The notes: a model not told the origin generated them from the letters alone. A stretch of 64,000 bases of DNA from Clonostachys chloroleuca (GCA_037952775.1 JBANAY010000004.1:4030001-4094000), one strand, 5' to 3'. Counted from the stretch's first letter, positions 13,552 through 25,563 are shown. Made by a program: numbers and translations.

Positions 13552-16393
13552 TTACCAACGAAACGTCACCCATTGTCTTTCCGCCATAGGTGCATCGGCC
13601 TTAGTGGGAAGAAGCTTCAGCTGTCGACCGGCCTGTGCCTTCATTTTCGCTATCGTGGCCTCATCAAAATCAGCCGCGGTCCAGAAATGCATCCCCGGAG
13701 CGGTAGGAACGTCGTTCTCGTCCTCGCTGGGACGACGACTTCGTGGCAGACTGAGGGCCCAGACTCCATCCTCCTCGACGATATCGTCGCTTTCCACCCC
13801 ATCCGCCCTAGGCATCGGTGGGAAGGCAAGTAAAAGGACAATCTCTCCTCCTCCGCGCACACTCTCATCCCCCCGGCCTCTCGCTCTTTGCGCCGCCTGT
13901 CCACGAGCTCAGTCAGATTCACATCGGGAGTGAGTTCGACCGGCGGCGAAAAGGAAGATGCCCATTGCGCGAGCTGCTGGCGGATAGCACAGAGCTGTAT
14001 CTGCCCGAAGAACCTGTATCCCCCTGGCATGGGAGTGGGAGGACGGTCAGTCGGGTCGGAATCGCGCAGACGCAGGCCCATGCAACGAATATGCGGCACG
14101 CCCTTGTCGGCTGGAGTCCAAGTCATGATGTTCAAGTTGGCAACCCAATAGGGCGGCCATATGCCCTCGCGAGGACTCCATGGGAACATTATACCACAAG
14201 CAAGGCAGTTTTTCACAGCCGAGTCCGGGTCCGGGTCGTGTAAGTACGAGCCGAAAACGCCGGGGTGCATCCGGTAGGGCACCCTCCGGAAGTTGAGGGC
14301 GAGGTATCTCAGCGGATTTGTGGTGTGGCTTATACTAGAAGCGGGATGGTAGATTATCTCGAAGTCGTGCTGGTCAACGTGTTCATCTTTGGATTGCTCA
14401 GCTTCTTTCATGCACGGCGAGCATATGTCGAAGTCCAGGCACTGTAAACATCGATATCTTACGGCCACGATAGGCTTTTCGCAACTATCGCAGGTTGCGT
14501 GGTGAGGTTTGGGAATGGCGTCTTCGTAAGAGACTGTCCAGCCATCGCTGCTGTCTGTCTTTCGACATATGTGTATAGGGGCCGTGTAGCTCCCGTGTGG
14601 ACTACCAATCATCCAGTACATGTCGCCGTCCCCCCTCTCCCTATCCGTGTAGAATAGACATTGCTTATATCTCGTCTGGTCGCTCGTCTCTGTAGGTACT
14701 TCTGGTCGCATACCAAGATTTTGGATGCTGCGAAGTGAGCTTCGACCACTCCATTGGCCGTATTCAAAGCCTTGGTAATCCAATGGTCCGCCGCCTGAGG
14801 CTGTACCTCGAATGTGGATGGCCAAAGAGAGGTTTGAAACAGGGGCCTGCGATTTCTCAGACTCTTTATCCGCCAAGATGGATGAAGATGAACTGTCCGG
14901 AGCTTCTATTAGCCCAGTCAAAAGACAATGCGGTTCGCAGCTATTGGGTGCATGGTTGGACCGACAGGCCTGCGCGTGCCTATATTTGAGACCAATCTCA
15001 TCCTCAAGGAGGCGAGCTTCAGTGAGATCAGATTGGATATCCGCATGCATGGAAGGTTTTGCCAAAACGGCAGCTCTGATATCACAGATGTCCACTTCTT
15101 AAGACCGAACGCTTCGTGTAAGTGTGCTGCTAGGATGCCGAAGGCTTCTAGCCGCATCTTCAACGAATCTCTCAAATGCGCCTTGATGGAGCGGAAGCCA
15201 GCGGCAAGAGCAACTTCGTAAACCTCGGGAACCTCAAAATGATAATCCGGGACTGTATCTTTACGGATGTCTTCCTCCACAACGCCGAGCATGGCGTAGA
15301 ACTTATCTCGTGGATCCGAACAAGCGTGCTCTGCAAATGTCCCGAAGGCCACGTAGCAGGGTACGAAGTAAGTTTTGCCCTGCTCCTTTTCTGTGTTCAA
15401 TGCGAACTGGGAGTCCCATTTGGTCTTGCGTTCAAGTAAGCCAAACATTGCAGACCTCTGGCCAAAGCGCATCTGTCCCTCGACGAATGTCATATTCATC
15501 AAGGGAAGCCCGTGAGAATCTTTGTGCCATAACGACGACTGGATCGATTGCGGCCCTAACTTGGCGACCTGTGACCATGGAAATATATAGTTGCCCACAA
15601 TTATACTAATATCCGAGGCAAGCATAATCTCCTGTATGATCCAGGTTCGACTCCAGTACGGTTGCGAGCTGATGAATTCGACCGCAAGCTTCTGCTTATC
15701 AGTAGAGCTATCGCCATTGCCTCCTATTCCTGCTCCTGCTGTCATGGCTCCTTTTTCTGTCCAGACCCAGTCACCATGTTCCTGCAAACTCCGCAGGTTC
15801 AAATCGTCTTTAGCACTAACTGTAGATGATCCAAGCCAGATGATGACTTCTAGAGCCTGAGAGTAAACGGACTGCATGAGCTGGATCTGGTGACCTTTTT
15901 CATCATTGTCCAATTGGTTAATGCATATAGCATCTATGTAGATGGGGCGGGCGCTGAGTTTGCTGCGCACAATGTCGCTTGTCAAGAACTCCCAAACGTT
16001 TTGTCGGACGCAAAATGGCACTGGCTGCTCTGAACCGTCGAGGATGAGTATGTCATGAACGTCATCAGCTCCTGTGGCACTCCCCCATGTATACGATAGG
16101 GCTAAGTAGCTGTTGGCGGACGCGCCATTGAAGTCGACAATGTCAAATTCACCGACCAGATTTGTTATCGTAGCTTCGGGGAGGATCTTTAGGACTCGGA
16201 TTTGCTTCCCGGAATCAATGGTTGGGTGAAGGAAGCCTCTTTCCTTGTTTCGCGCAATGTCGAAATTGGGCACCTCTTCTCCATTCGGGAGCGGTTGATG
16301 AGCCTGGCGATTCTGAACTACCTGAGCTTGATCTACATAGCTGGGCCCCCATGGCATGAGTTTCGTGTTATTCTCTGCTTCGTGTGATGCCAT
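13552..16393 (-). CDS. HET-domain protein with C-terminal ZZ-type zinc finger, two frame breaks
   Basis: Heterokaryon-incompatibility type protein; HET domains trigger cell death after fusion of unlike strains (family knowledge). The N-terminal half (16393 down to about 15100) carries the HET blocks: YLALSYTWG, PIYIDAICINQ and WTRTWIIQE-like SRTWIIQEI. The downstream part lies in a second frame and contains a ZZ finger with CDSCEKPIVAVRYRC, then CLDFDICSPC and a terminal HVDQHDFEIIYH. The end, in a third frame to 13552, is acidic and lacks known motifs. Two single-base losses explain the frame changes: one between about 15040 and 15098 (the A4 run at 15064-15067 is a candidate), and one at the C6 run 13869-13874, where seven would keep the frame. 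Read this way it is one protein of about 947 aa. Alternatives: an unrecognised intron, two genes, or a pseudogene. Confidence 0.75.
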
Positions 16394-17138
16394 AGCGTGA
16401 GAAATAGTATGGTAATAGTTGTTGGACTTTCTTTAGCCCCTGGGCGTTGTGAATATAGTTGGTGTGAATATAGGAACCGGTTGGGGTGAGGTGTTGTACC
16501 TCCTCAGCCATGTAAGCTGGAATTCTTCCTGCCCTTTCTCCCAATTGCTTGCGGACTCCGTAATACTGTCGATGTTGCTACGTAAACGGATCAAGAGAAG
16601 CCAGTTGAGTAGTATCTGCTTGTGAAATGCACGCAGATTGTAATATGGAGGTGCTAAGAGTAGACGAAGAGTGTCCATATCTCGATTATCTATGAGAAGG
16701 GTGAGGATTAAAGCATGTACATATATGCCTACCTTAGGTATAGTATAAAGAGGGGTAAGGCAGACAGCTTGTCAAAGTGGTCAGCTCAGTCACATCATGT
16801 CAGCAATGAGCGGGGTGAGGGCATGACGCATCGTTCTGAAATATCTAAATAAATTATTTTAATTAAATCTTACCTCATTATGTAGCTTTTTTATTTACTA
16901 TATTTAGATAATATATTGCTAAACCTAAATCATGGAAATAATTTAAGTAGAAAAAAAAACTGAAGCTATATCCAGTATTAATAAGCTAAGGACAGGTAAT
17001 ACTACCTACCAGAATCCCCCCTTCCCAAACATAAACCTCCAGCCTACATCAACCTCACTGGCAAGTAGCAGTCCCTTTCAACAAATCCCTGGTTGAAATA
17101 CAACAAGCTGCATCTCGTAGTCTTGCTGCGCCGCGACA
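16394..17138. other. divergent promoter region, partly very AT-rich
   Basis: Lies between the HET gene (-) and the Nif3-like gene (+). An 81-codon frame at 16433-16678 (-) ends 40 bases before the HET start and has no known match; it may be a uORF or chance. Bases 16840-16990 are strikingly AT-rich with A and T runs. Confidence 0.45.
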
Positions 17139-17531
17139 ATGGCTAGCAAATTCAAGCTCGTCTTCTTTGTTCCCAAGGAGAACGTCGAGGCTGTCAAGGC
17201 GGCCATCTTCGCAGCTGGCGCTGGCCGTTATCCCGGCCCAGGAGCATATACACATTGCGCATGGCAGACCGACGGTGTCGGTCAGTTCCGCCCTGGAGAG
17301 GCGGCCAACCCCCATATCGGCAAGGTGGGCGAGATCGAAAAGGTCCCTGAAGTCCGCGTTGAGACGCTGTGTGTTGGCGAGGACGTTGCAAAGAATGCCG
17401 TTGAAGCATTGAAGAAGTAAGCAATATACCATAGCCCCTAATATTGTCATTTGTGTTATACTGACGTCTTCGGCAGAGCCCATCCCTATGAAGAGCCGGG
17501 ATATGAAGTCTATCGATTGGAGAATTTCTAG
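17139..17531 (+). CDS. small Nif3/YqfO-like (CutA-fold) protein
   Basis: Two exons, 17139-17416 and 17477-17531, encoding 110 aa. The N-terminus FKLVFFVPKENVEAVKAAIF, a central G-x-Y-x-H-C-x-W block with glycine-rich surroundings, and the C-terminal AHPYEEPGYEVYRLE motif match the CutA-like module found inserted in bacterial NIF3/YqfO proteins and also as stand-alone proteins. Its role is unknown; metal binding has been proposed for relatives because of the conserved His and acidic residues. The intron places only the signature AHPYEEP motif in the last exon, and the junction restores the motif exactly. No sign of a full NIF3 domain beside it. Confidence 0.88.
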
Positions 17532-17952
17532 CAGCTTATTTGACGTTTGCCATTGCTTCTTCGCGATGGTGTATTTGAGGAGAACAGAAAGCAATAAATT
17601 CATTTTCATTTCATCCATACCCATAACCCCAAGCTTAAGTGATCTCGTCCAAGACGAGTGGTATGGTGACTCCCATCAAAGCATGTCAGCGCAGTATAGA
17701 CGCATCAATCGTCTGCAGACAGAATACTAAGCAATTGGCACACAGCGACAGATGTAGAGAGAGACAGTGCATGCCAGTTAGATTTGAGTTGGAATTTGCT
17801 AGTAAACAGATCAACATGGTGTTCGAGGTAGCAGATTTGGCCCGATATTGTGGTGTCTTGCCTTTCATATGCCGACCAACTGGGGAAAGCATGCAACAGA
17901 CAAACTTCAATCTCCCAACTTCATAGATATTTGAAGGAAAATGGCGAGATTT
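17532..17952. other. intergenic, convergent 3' ends
   Basis: About 420 bases between the Nif3-like gene and the nitrilase stop codon. Nothing gene-like seen. Confidence 0.5.
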
Positions 17953-19096
17953 CTATGAAATTGGATTCTCCGTCTTGGTTTCAGCAGGCTGAGATTGTGC
18001 TAGCTCCCAGTTCTCATCCTCCCACAACGGCCGTTGATCTACGTTGAACTGAAGCACTTCCGGACGGCTATAGTGGCCCGCACCATCAACCCAGACCTTG
18101 ACCTGTCCCAACTGAGATAGGTCCACCTCGGAGGTGATCAGCTTCTCCTCAGAGCCGGTATGTGGACCAGCAAGAAAAGAGCAGAAAGGGTGAATGACCG
18201 CCGACCACCCTCCGCCCAGCTTGACGAAATCCTGCTTGCCCAGGTGCTCCTCCATCCAGTCAAGACAGGCCTGATCGACGTAATTGGAGGCCGTGACGAC
18301 AAAGGCCTGGGCAGTGAGCGCATGCGTCTTCATCAGCGCCTCGATCTGCGCATCGACAACCGCAGTGAATCCCGCCATGGTTGAGAGCGCCGGCCACGCG
18401 CCAGCATGGATATGTTGACGCTGGGAGATGAGCGCCTGGCGGGCCCCGTTCATGGTGTGCTCCCAGCAGCACAGGCCGCCAAGGTTATAAGGCTTCCCCG
18501 ATGCTTTGGGTCGGCATGTGCGCAGAGTGTGGCCGCCTCCTTGGGCCCAGACGAAGCGCTCCGCATAGGTCGGTTGGAGCTTGCGGTGGACACCGAGAAG
18601 GGTACCGTCGGCGTCGATGTTGACCTGGGAATTGAAGAGCGTGTAGCCCTGGGACGACCTTTCGGAGATGCCGAGGCTGATGGCTGTGCCTGCGCTGCGG
18701 CAGGCAGCCTGGATCTGCTTGATCTCGTTGCCGTCCTCGACCACGACGCTCTGATCGGCGTACAGGGCCAGGGAACTGACCTGGGTCACTGGCGGGTAGC
18801 ATTCGATCCAGTACTGTTCAGGTTTAGACGGTGGGACAAGTGTGAATAGTGCCGGGCGGCTGGAGGATCAAACGAGGGTATGGAGAGTCTAGGCTTACCG
18901 GATATCCAGGAATAAATGTCTCCGGGAAGACGAGTAGGTCGATGTTCTCCCGGCCAGCTTGTTCAATTAATTTGATGACCTTTTCGGTAGTGGCCGCTTT
19001 GTCCATGAAGACGGGTGCAGCGTGAACTGCCGCGACGGTTACTTTATAGTCCATTTTGGAGGATGCTACTGGAGTGTTGGAGGGAAATGAAGCCAT
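17953..19096 (-). CDS. nitrilase (carbon-nitrogen hydrolase)
   Basis: Hydrolyses nitriles to acids and ammonia, allowing use of plant or microbial nitriles as nitrogen source. Exon 1 is 18899-19096 and exon 2 is 17953-18813, about 352 aa. The splice joins IPGYP to YWIECYPP, as in known nitrilases. The catalytic triad is visible: Glu in LLVFPETFIPGYP, Lys in HRKLQPTYAERFVW and Cys in GGLCCWEH. The residues after CCWEH (TMNGARQAL) are typical of the nitrilase rather than the cyanide hydratase branch, though the branch call is tentative. Start: ATG at 19096; a second in-frame ATG at 19054 (MDYKVTVA) fits the usual N-terminus better and may be the real one. It faces the GH114 gene across a 313-base divergent promoter. 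Confidence 0.93.
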
Positions 19097-19409
19097 CAAA
19101 TGCGGGCCGATCAGCCACAGCTACATAGTAATATGGGCACAGCGTCGTAAGCATTGTTGTACCTCGAGAGCTAGAAGCCAATCATTGATTGAAGCAATTA
19201 CTTGGCCTTGAGCCGGTGCGGGGAACAGCAAAGGCTTGGTATGTGCTAATCTATACGCAGCTACGATCTAGAACTGGCGAGCGGGGCGAAGCATGAAGTG
19301 CCTTTCGTTATAAGACTGTTCCAGTTCTGTCCTTCGGCTCATCAACTAGACACTTTCACTCATCTACATACCTCATCAGCACATCTACGCTCATCACTCG
19401 ACGGACGAA
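19097..19409. promoter_or_regulatory. shared divergent promoter of nitrilase and GH114
   Basis: A 313-base gap between two gene starts facing away from each other, so it must hold both promoters. I see no clear TATA box and no repeated operator. Confidence 0.5.
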
Positions 19410-20317
19410 ATGCACGGCTCTCGGGCGCCATGGACCCCAGCCGTCGGACAATCATGGCAGATTGTGCTCAAGTCGCCGCTGAAATTCGGTCCTGACAGCG
19501 AGGAGCCGTCCATCCAGCCCGACGTCGACGTGTACGACATTGACGTCTTCGACAACTCTGCCGAGACCATCGCCAAGCTGCACAGGCTGGGGAAGAAGGT
19601 CATTGGCTACTTCAGCGCCGGCACCTACGAGAAATGGCGCCCTGATTCGCGCCAGTTCGGCAAAGCAGACCTGGGCAAGCCCATGGACGATTGGGATGAG
19701 CGATGGGTGGATGTGCGGAGTGGGAATGTTCGCGCCATCATGGCCAAGAGGATCCAGCTTGCCGCGGAGAAAGGCTGCGACGCCATTGACCCGGACAATG
19801 TCGACGGTTACGTATGTTCCCTCCATTTGCTTTTCTGTTACCTGTCAAGCAGCTAATCAGTGCCCTCTAGTCCCACAAGAACGGGTTTGGCCTGACCAAG
19901 GCAGATTCGATTGATTTCATCAAGTTCCTGTCTCACGAGGCGCGCAGACACGGTATGAGCATTGGGCTTAAGAATGCGGGCGAGATCATACCCGACGTTA
20001 TCAACGTCGTTGACTTCCAGGTCAACGAGCAGTGTGTCGAGTACAATGAGGGCCAGACATTCCAGGCCTTCATCAAGGCTAACAAGCCCGTGTTTCACAT
20101 CGAGTACCCCAAGGGCGCTCCAGGCTCGGTCCGCGCAAAGACGAGAGAAAAGATCTCTAATGCCAAAGGCACGCAAGGGTTCAGCACCGTACTGAAGACA
20201 ATGGACCTCAATGGGTGGGTCCAGTTATGCGATGGCCAACAGTTCACGACGTGGACAGAGGAGTCTGATGATAGCGGGTCTGATGATGATGGATCTGGAT
20301 CTAGCGACGATGAATGA
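19410..20317 (+). CDS. GH114 family glycosidase (endo-alpha-1,4-polygalactosaminidase type)
   Basis: Two exons, 19410-19811 and 19871-20317, 282 aa. The GH114 TIM-barrel pattern is clear: SWQIVL near the N-terminus, DVYDIDVFDN, KVIGYFSAGTYEKWRPD, GCDAIDPDNVDGY and GLKNAG, then FHIEYP. Acidic residues in DPDNVD and the second strand are the likely catalytic ones. Characterised relatives cut galactosaminogalactan-type polymers found in fungal walls and biofilms. Odd: the N-terminus has no convincing signal peptide, so either the true start lies upstream in an unseen exon or the protein is not classically secreted. The C-terminus ends in a Ser/Asp tail of about 20 residues. Confidence 0.88.
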
Positions 20318-20431
20318 TAGACAATTAAAAGACCAATGCTAGTTCTCACCTAATCTTGAAAGGGACAACAAAATAGTGGCTAAAGTGCCAGGCAAATTAA
20401 CTTGAGGAGGCTTTGCAGGATAATGAAGTAA

Positions 20432-21313
20432 TTAATTTAATTGAAATTGATATTGATACAAATCAGGGTGCTGGGTTTTGACGTGCCTCGTCAATCTATC
20501 CTTCCGAATTTTATCAAAGGTCTGAGCACAATAGGGGCAGTCCACCTTGGATACATCAAGGCCCAACTGGATAGCGTCATCACGATGATTAGACACAATG
20601 TGACGTTCCAGCGCCCTGGTATCCGCATGGCCCTTCCCACATACGGTGCACTTCTCTGGCTTCTCCTGCTTGCGACGGTTTTTTCTATTAAGAAAGGAGA
20701 TGTTAGTCTGAATTTAAGAGGTTGAGAGTTCCATGTTTTCTGTTGGCACTTACCGAAGATCTGCAGGGTTCTTCCTCCTTCGCCTCCTTGGCTCTAACTT
20801 GACGACTTCGACTTGAGTTGGGGAATTGACCGCTTGAATAGAGACCGGAGCCTCTGGCTTCGGCAGGAGAGGACGCTCCATTTGAGATACAAGACAGGCT
20901 TGAGTAGTATCTTGGTTCTCAAATAGAGAGGGGTTGTAGGATGGTATCGAGTCCAGAGGATTCGACTGTAACCATTCCCATATCTCCTCGTCGGTCAAGT
21001 CAATGCCAGATCCCGATATCCCAACGCCATGAAAGTCGTGACAGGGTAGAGCGTACGGGGACGATGTTGTTGAAGGGAGCGCACAGGGGGTTGAGCCAGA
21101 GTCGAAGGAATATCCCTCCGATCCACTCTCGGTAGTTGTTGAATGTGGAGGAGGATATATCGTTGAGTTTTGCCAGAATTGGCTCTCCCCTAGTTGCTCA
21201 TAATTTCCATTGTATGTTGGATCGTGGTTGTCCAAAAAATATGTTTGGTCGGTGGAAAAGTTGCCGTCCATCTCGGACGGGTAGTTTTGGTGATAAGATT
21301 TGTCCCAATCCAT
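20432..21313 (-). CDS. C2H2 zinc-finger protein, putative transcription factor
   Basis: Exon 1 is 20754-21313 and exon 2 is 20432-20684; 270 aa. The first 150 residues are rich in Ser, Pro, Tyr and Asn, as in fungal activators. A basic run PRRRRRKNP spans the splice site and is followed by two fingers: C-x2-C-x12-H-x4-H starting at CTVCGKGH, and a second starting at CPYCAQTF and ending RHVKTQH. The basic stretch could be a nuclear localisation signal. No target can be named. The gene ends 114 bases from the GH114 stop in convergent orientation. Confidence 0.82.
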
Positions 21314-22705
21314 GGTGGATAGGAGGCAATGGCAATTTGTTGGCAGACTGTCTGCGGGTTGCTGAATTTATCGAAAGTGTATTTCTGTAGCGCTGAGAGA
21401 ACATCCGATGAATGGACTCAATGTCCTGTTTCGATGTTGGAGACCTTTTTCTGACTTGTCTAGGTCCGTTTATCCAGGGCTGCATCCGAGTATGGAGGCC
21501 GATTGCAGGCCAAGGATAGCAGGGTGAGAAAAAAGAGAAAAGGAGATTAAATCAACATAGGAAACAAGAATCAAAACAAAATCATGCAGACGAAAAGCAG
21601 AACATGGTCCAATGTTGGATTGACCGGAGGCGATTGGCCTGAGAGAAATCATGCGGGCGAAAAGCATGAAAACATCGTTCAATGTTGGATTGACCGAATG
21701 CTCTCTCAAGACTTGTGTTCAGGATAAGTCGATTTCATCTGAAATGCGAAATCGTAAATCAGAGGAGAGAAACAAAGGGGAAAAAAAAAGGAAATTGATG
21801 TTTCGTAGAGAATTTGAGATCCCACCAGTTGGCGGGAACTTCAAGCATCTCGATTCTTGACGAGAAGTTGGGGAGCCTATTGGAAAGAACTAGTCTGCCT
21901 CATTCTCCCTTTGGGCCCGTGAGGAAGTCGTTTTTGTTCGGGGAGGCGAAAGGCTGCAGGCTTTTCGCCGTGGCAGCGAATCTGCATGCAGGTAGGCTTC
22001 GCCATCCTGGAGCTGGCGCGGGCTATGAGATGAAGCATAGCTTCAATGGTAAAAGAAGCAAGCAATAAAGCTGCTGGAGGTGATAAGAGTGATAGAGGGC
22101 AATTGGTGAACGAGACTAAGAGTTAAATTTGGTGTAGTTAGGGTCTGTTGAGTTGATTCCTGAGGTTGGTGGGGACTGGCGAGGATTTATACATGAGGCT
22201 CCCCGGGTGAGTCATGGGATGCCCAGTGGAACGAGGCGCGACGAAAGGCGCCGTTGGGTGGTGACCAAGGCTCAGTCAGCGGTGAGGCCGTTGCATTGCG
22301 AGACAGTGAATGACCAATCGCAAACGAGCATCTCGAATTGGCTCACCCCTGCCCAGCCAACAGTAGCCCGTTCTTATGCGATGGCCTCCCAGAACCTGGC
22401 CCATTACATCGCTGATCCTTCGCCGTGGATGCAGCGGGCACAGCCACAATAGGCGTACTGCTCAGCCACCCACCCTACAAAGCCCTGTGCCTTGCCGGCG
22501 ATATTGAATCTGCAAACACAGGTCCGTTATCTTCTGATTCACAACTGGGAAAACCCCAGGCCGAGCACGCATCCTATGATCCAGAATGTGAGGGGCCGGG
22601 AATCAAATATATACTGATGCCAACACCAATATTAATTTATGTTGAAAAATATATGTTGAGCTGCCATTTCATTTTCCGAGACTTATTTCCAGTTGTAATA
22701 AAAAT
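21314..22705. other. intergenic: leader of the zinc-finger gene, with a local duplication
   Basis: About 1.4 kb with no convincing gene. The part next to the zinc-finger start contains an imperfect direct repeat (21581-21696) and is probably its promoter and 5' leader. Confidence 0.45.
21581..21696. repeat. imperfect direct repeat of about 48 bases
   Basis: Two copies, 21581-21626 and 21648-21696, both begin ATCATGC, share CGAAAAGCA and end with CAATGTTGGATTGACCG. The 17-base block at the end is identical. Offset is about 67-70 bases. Confidence 0.8.
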
Positions 22706-24502
22706 CTAAATCATATGTCCCCATGAAGATTGTGTATGGTCTTGGCGTGGTCCATGGCCTTGACACTTTCTAGAAGGATCGCTGGTTATTTTCATGCAAT
22801 AGGGGCACCAAGGAGATGAGCTAAGACGCATACGTGGTGTTTGTCCTTCGTGATTTATGGCGTCTAGTGATGCACCCCGACGAAGGAAGAGCTCCACAAA
22901 TGGATCTAGAAGGCGACTTAATACAGCGAGGTGAAGTGGCGTGTTTCCATCATCATCACGAGCCAAAAGATTAGCCTCGTTGTCGATCAAAATGTTGGCA
23001 ATTTCCATGACCTTATCGAGGACTGTCTTTCGTTGGGGTGCGCACTTGTTCACACACTGGTGCAGAGCAGTACGACCCTTAAAATTGACCGCATCGATGT
23101 TGTCGACCATTGGTAACAAGTCTTTTATGACTTCAATGCCTGTGTCATAATGTTGGACTTGTTCGATGGCTCGCTGCAGCGCTGTGTGGCCATCTCTACT
23201 ATAGCCCACATAATTGACATCGAACCCGTGGCAGAGAAGAAGTTTGAGCATCCCAGAGCTGTGTGGGACAGGCAGCTCAGGCTGAGTCACTCTCCCTTCC
23301 GAGGCACCCTTTAAACTGTCCCCAGGGCCTTGACTTTTTACAACAAGCCCATAGAAGTGCAGAAGAGATTCCATCAAGTAAACTTCATCCTTCTGAATAG
23401 CGCACAACATCGCTTTTCGAAGCGAGTTTCGGGTTTCTGGCCAAAATTCGGTGATAGCTGTTGGCTTAAAGTGACCTATCAATACCATGATCTCTCCCTT
23501 CCCGAGACCACCCCACGGTCTAATCATATCAAATACTTTTGCATATAGGAGATCGGTGTGGTGTTCGGGGGGGGCAAATCTCCAAAACTTTTCGAAAGAT
23601 TGCCGTGTTCTTAAATCGCTTGGCTTGTTCTAACCAGTACAGCCATCTCTCGCGTTGAATGTCAGGTGGCGGGTCGTTCAGAAATGTTTTGAAGAGTCTT
23701 ACTCGCAGGAAAAGCTATAGATCATCCAAATTACATTTCCGAGCAATTTGCTTCATGTATTCTCCGTATTGTTGATTAGAACACTCAAGTTTAAAGCCTG
23801 GCCTGGGTGCGAAGATTTTATCAAGGATAGCAAATCTTGCCTTTGGAATGTCGCACTCCATGGCTGACATTATGGGTGTGATTGCGCGCTCAGATTCGGC
23901 AATAACGTAAGTATTTGCGTTTTGGTCAAGAAACCGTGTTCGCACGCGTAGTGAAGCACTGTTTTGTGGTTTTCATCGAACATCGAGACGTCCAAGTCTT
24001 GAATTTCGATAATGTAGTCAATGAGCTCAGTGTGGCCAACATGAAATGCTGCAAAGATAGGGCTGTATTGTGTCATGGTCTTGAGCTTGATATGAACAGT
24101 TTCCTGTTTCAACAATATCCATGCAATTTCGAACTTTTCCTCCCTGATAGCCCTGGTGAGGTGACGAAGTTCGCACACTTCTGGAGTGAAATTCATCGCC
24201 GACTCCGCGGTGTCTTTGCGATCCCTATAGATGGCCCAATCAAGACAAGCCTGTGACTCCTTTCCCATGCTGACCCAGTCTGCATTGAATTTGTAGAGGC
24301 GCCATTTCGCTTGTGCTGACAATGTCTTGGAGCAGCGACATAGGGAAAGTAAGTCCTTTTTTGTGGACGCAATTCCATCGTCTGATAAAAAGTCGATCAC
24401 TATTTGGAACAATTCTGTGGGAAGACGAAGAATATGGCATTTGGTTTTGCTAACACAGTCGCCATCGGTTTGCATTTTCTCTGGTTGGGCGATAGGTTGC
24501 AT
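22706..24502 (-). pseudogene. broken F-box/ankyrin-repeat gene
   Basis: N-terminal part (from 24502) has an F-box-like start LRLPTELFQIVIDFL and then ankyrin-type text such as FAAFHVGHTELIDYIIE and KTVLHYACEHGFL. The C-terminal part (23527-22706) has clear ankyrin units: GHTALQRAIEQ, GRTALHQCVN and DGNTPLHLAVLSR. Three defects separate them: loss of one base around 23931-23933, an in-frame TAG at 23715-23717, and a frame change at the eight-G run 23567-23574. No intron of normal size removes all three. Either it is a decayed member of the large fungal ankyrin family, or part of the damage is sequence error. The in-frame stop favours real decay. Confidence 0.7.
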
Positions 24503-25563
24503 GATAGATGGGGAGTCAGGGTGGTCGTCAATTTCTTTTGAATCTTGGGACTTGTATTTTCAAGTGCTTTGCGGTTGCGGATAAGTGAAGCAAAATCAAC
24601 AGTTTGAGGTTTAGAAAGTTCAGGAGCCCCTTGTTCACTTAAATAGGCTGAGCGGAACAATACGGATTGGGGGACTTGTGTTTCAGGATAATGGTCTCTT
24701 ATGCGAGTCTGCGCTGGGTGTAGGCAACAAGGACTCCTAAACTCCAGACCTTTTTGTTTAGGAACAAAGATGAGCCGAACTCTGACTAGAACAAGCCAAG
24801 ACACAGTCGCGGACAAACCTTTTGTGCACGCACTTGGAACCATATAGCCGAGAGTTCCCACTGGGAAAAGGGATTAAAAAGTAGTATTAGTTACTGATGA
24901 CTGACTGAGTACTTCTTATTGTAATCGCTGGACCAGGAAGTGCTACATAAAGTGAGAAGTTGGGCCGCTTTGTTATAGTAGCTTGTTTTAGTTGCTCAAC
25001 ATGAAGCACTCAAGCCCATCAGATTTGATAGCTAGAGAACCACCAGGCTACTAACTTAACATGTTGGTGATGCCTGACAATGAGAGGGAGTGAAGTTTCG
25101 AGGCCCTGGAAGGATTTCTCCCATATTTGCAAATACCCTTTAACACTGCTCTTTCTAGTGCTTCTCTTAAGGCTCTAGGTTTGCGACGAGTACCCGAACC
25201 GAGACTCCTAGGCTTACTGATCGTGCTGCCGTCAGCCGAGACTTCGGAATGGTAATACCCCTTATTTCACCCCGCAGAAGAGTATAGTAATAAAGATGAA
25301 CGAATTCAAATGTCTAAAGTTATCAATTAAATCGGGATAACTTTCGTGTTTTGCCAGCAGGATTATTAATTGTCTACCTTATAGCATCGGTATCGCTTTC
25401 CGAGCCGGGACCTATCCGAGCGGGTCTAGATCCAACAACCACTATATACCTTACCTACCTATGTATAAATAACCGCTCTTATCATCTCTAGCTGGCAAGG
25501 CAAGAAAAGCCATTTAGAGAGAGAGCCTTCCCCATCTTTTGTAGCCACATCTACAATCTTGGA
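24503..25563. other. intergenic, no gene seen
   Basis: About 1.06 kb between divergently oriented genes. AT-rich; no coding signal or clear promoter element apart from being upstream of the SDR gene. Confidence 0.5.

Noticed and set aside
23567..23574. G8 run as a programmed frameshift site
   Set aside because: A nearby in-frame stop (23715) shows the gene is already broken, so a functional recoding signal is not needed to explain it.
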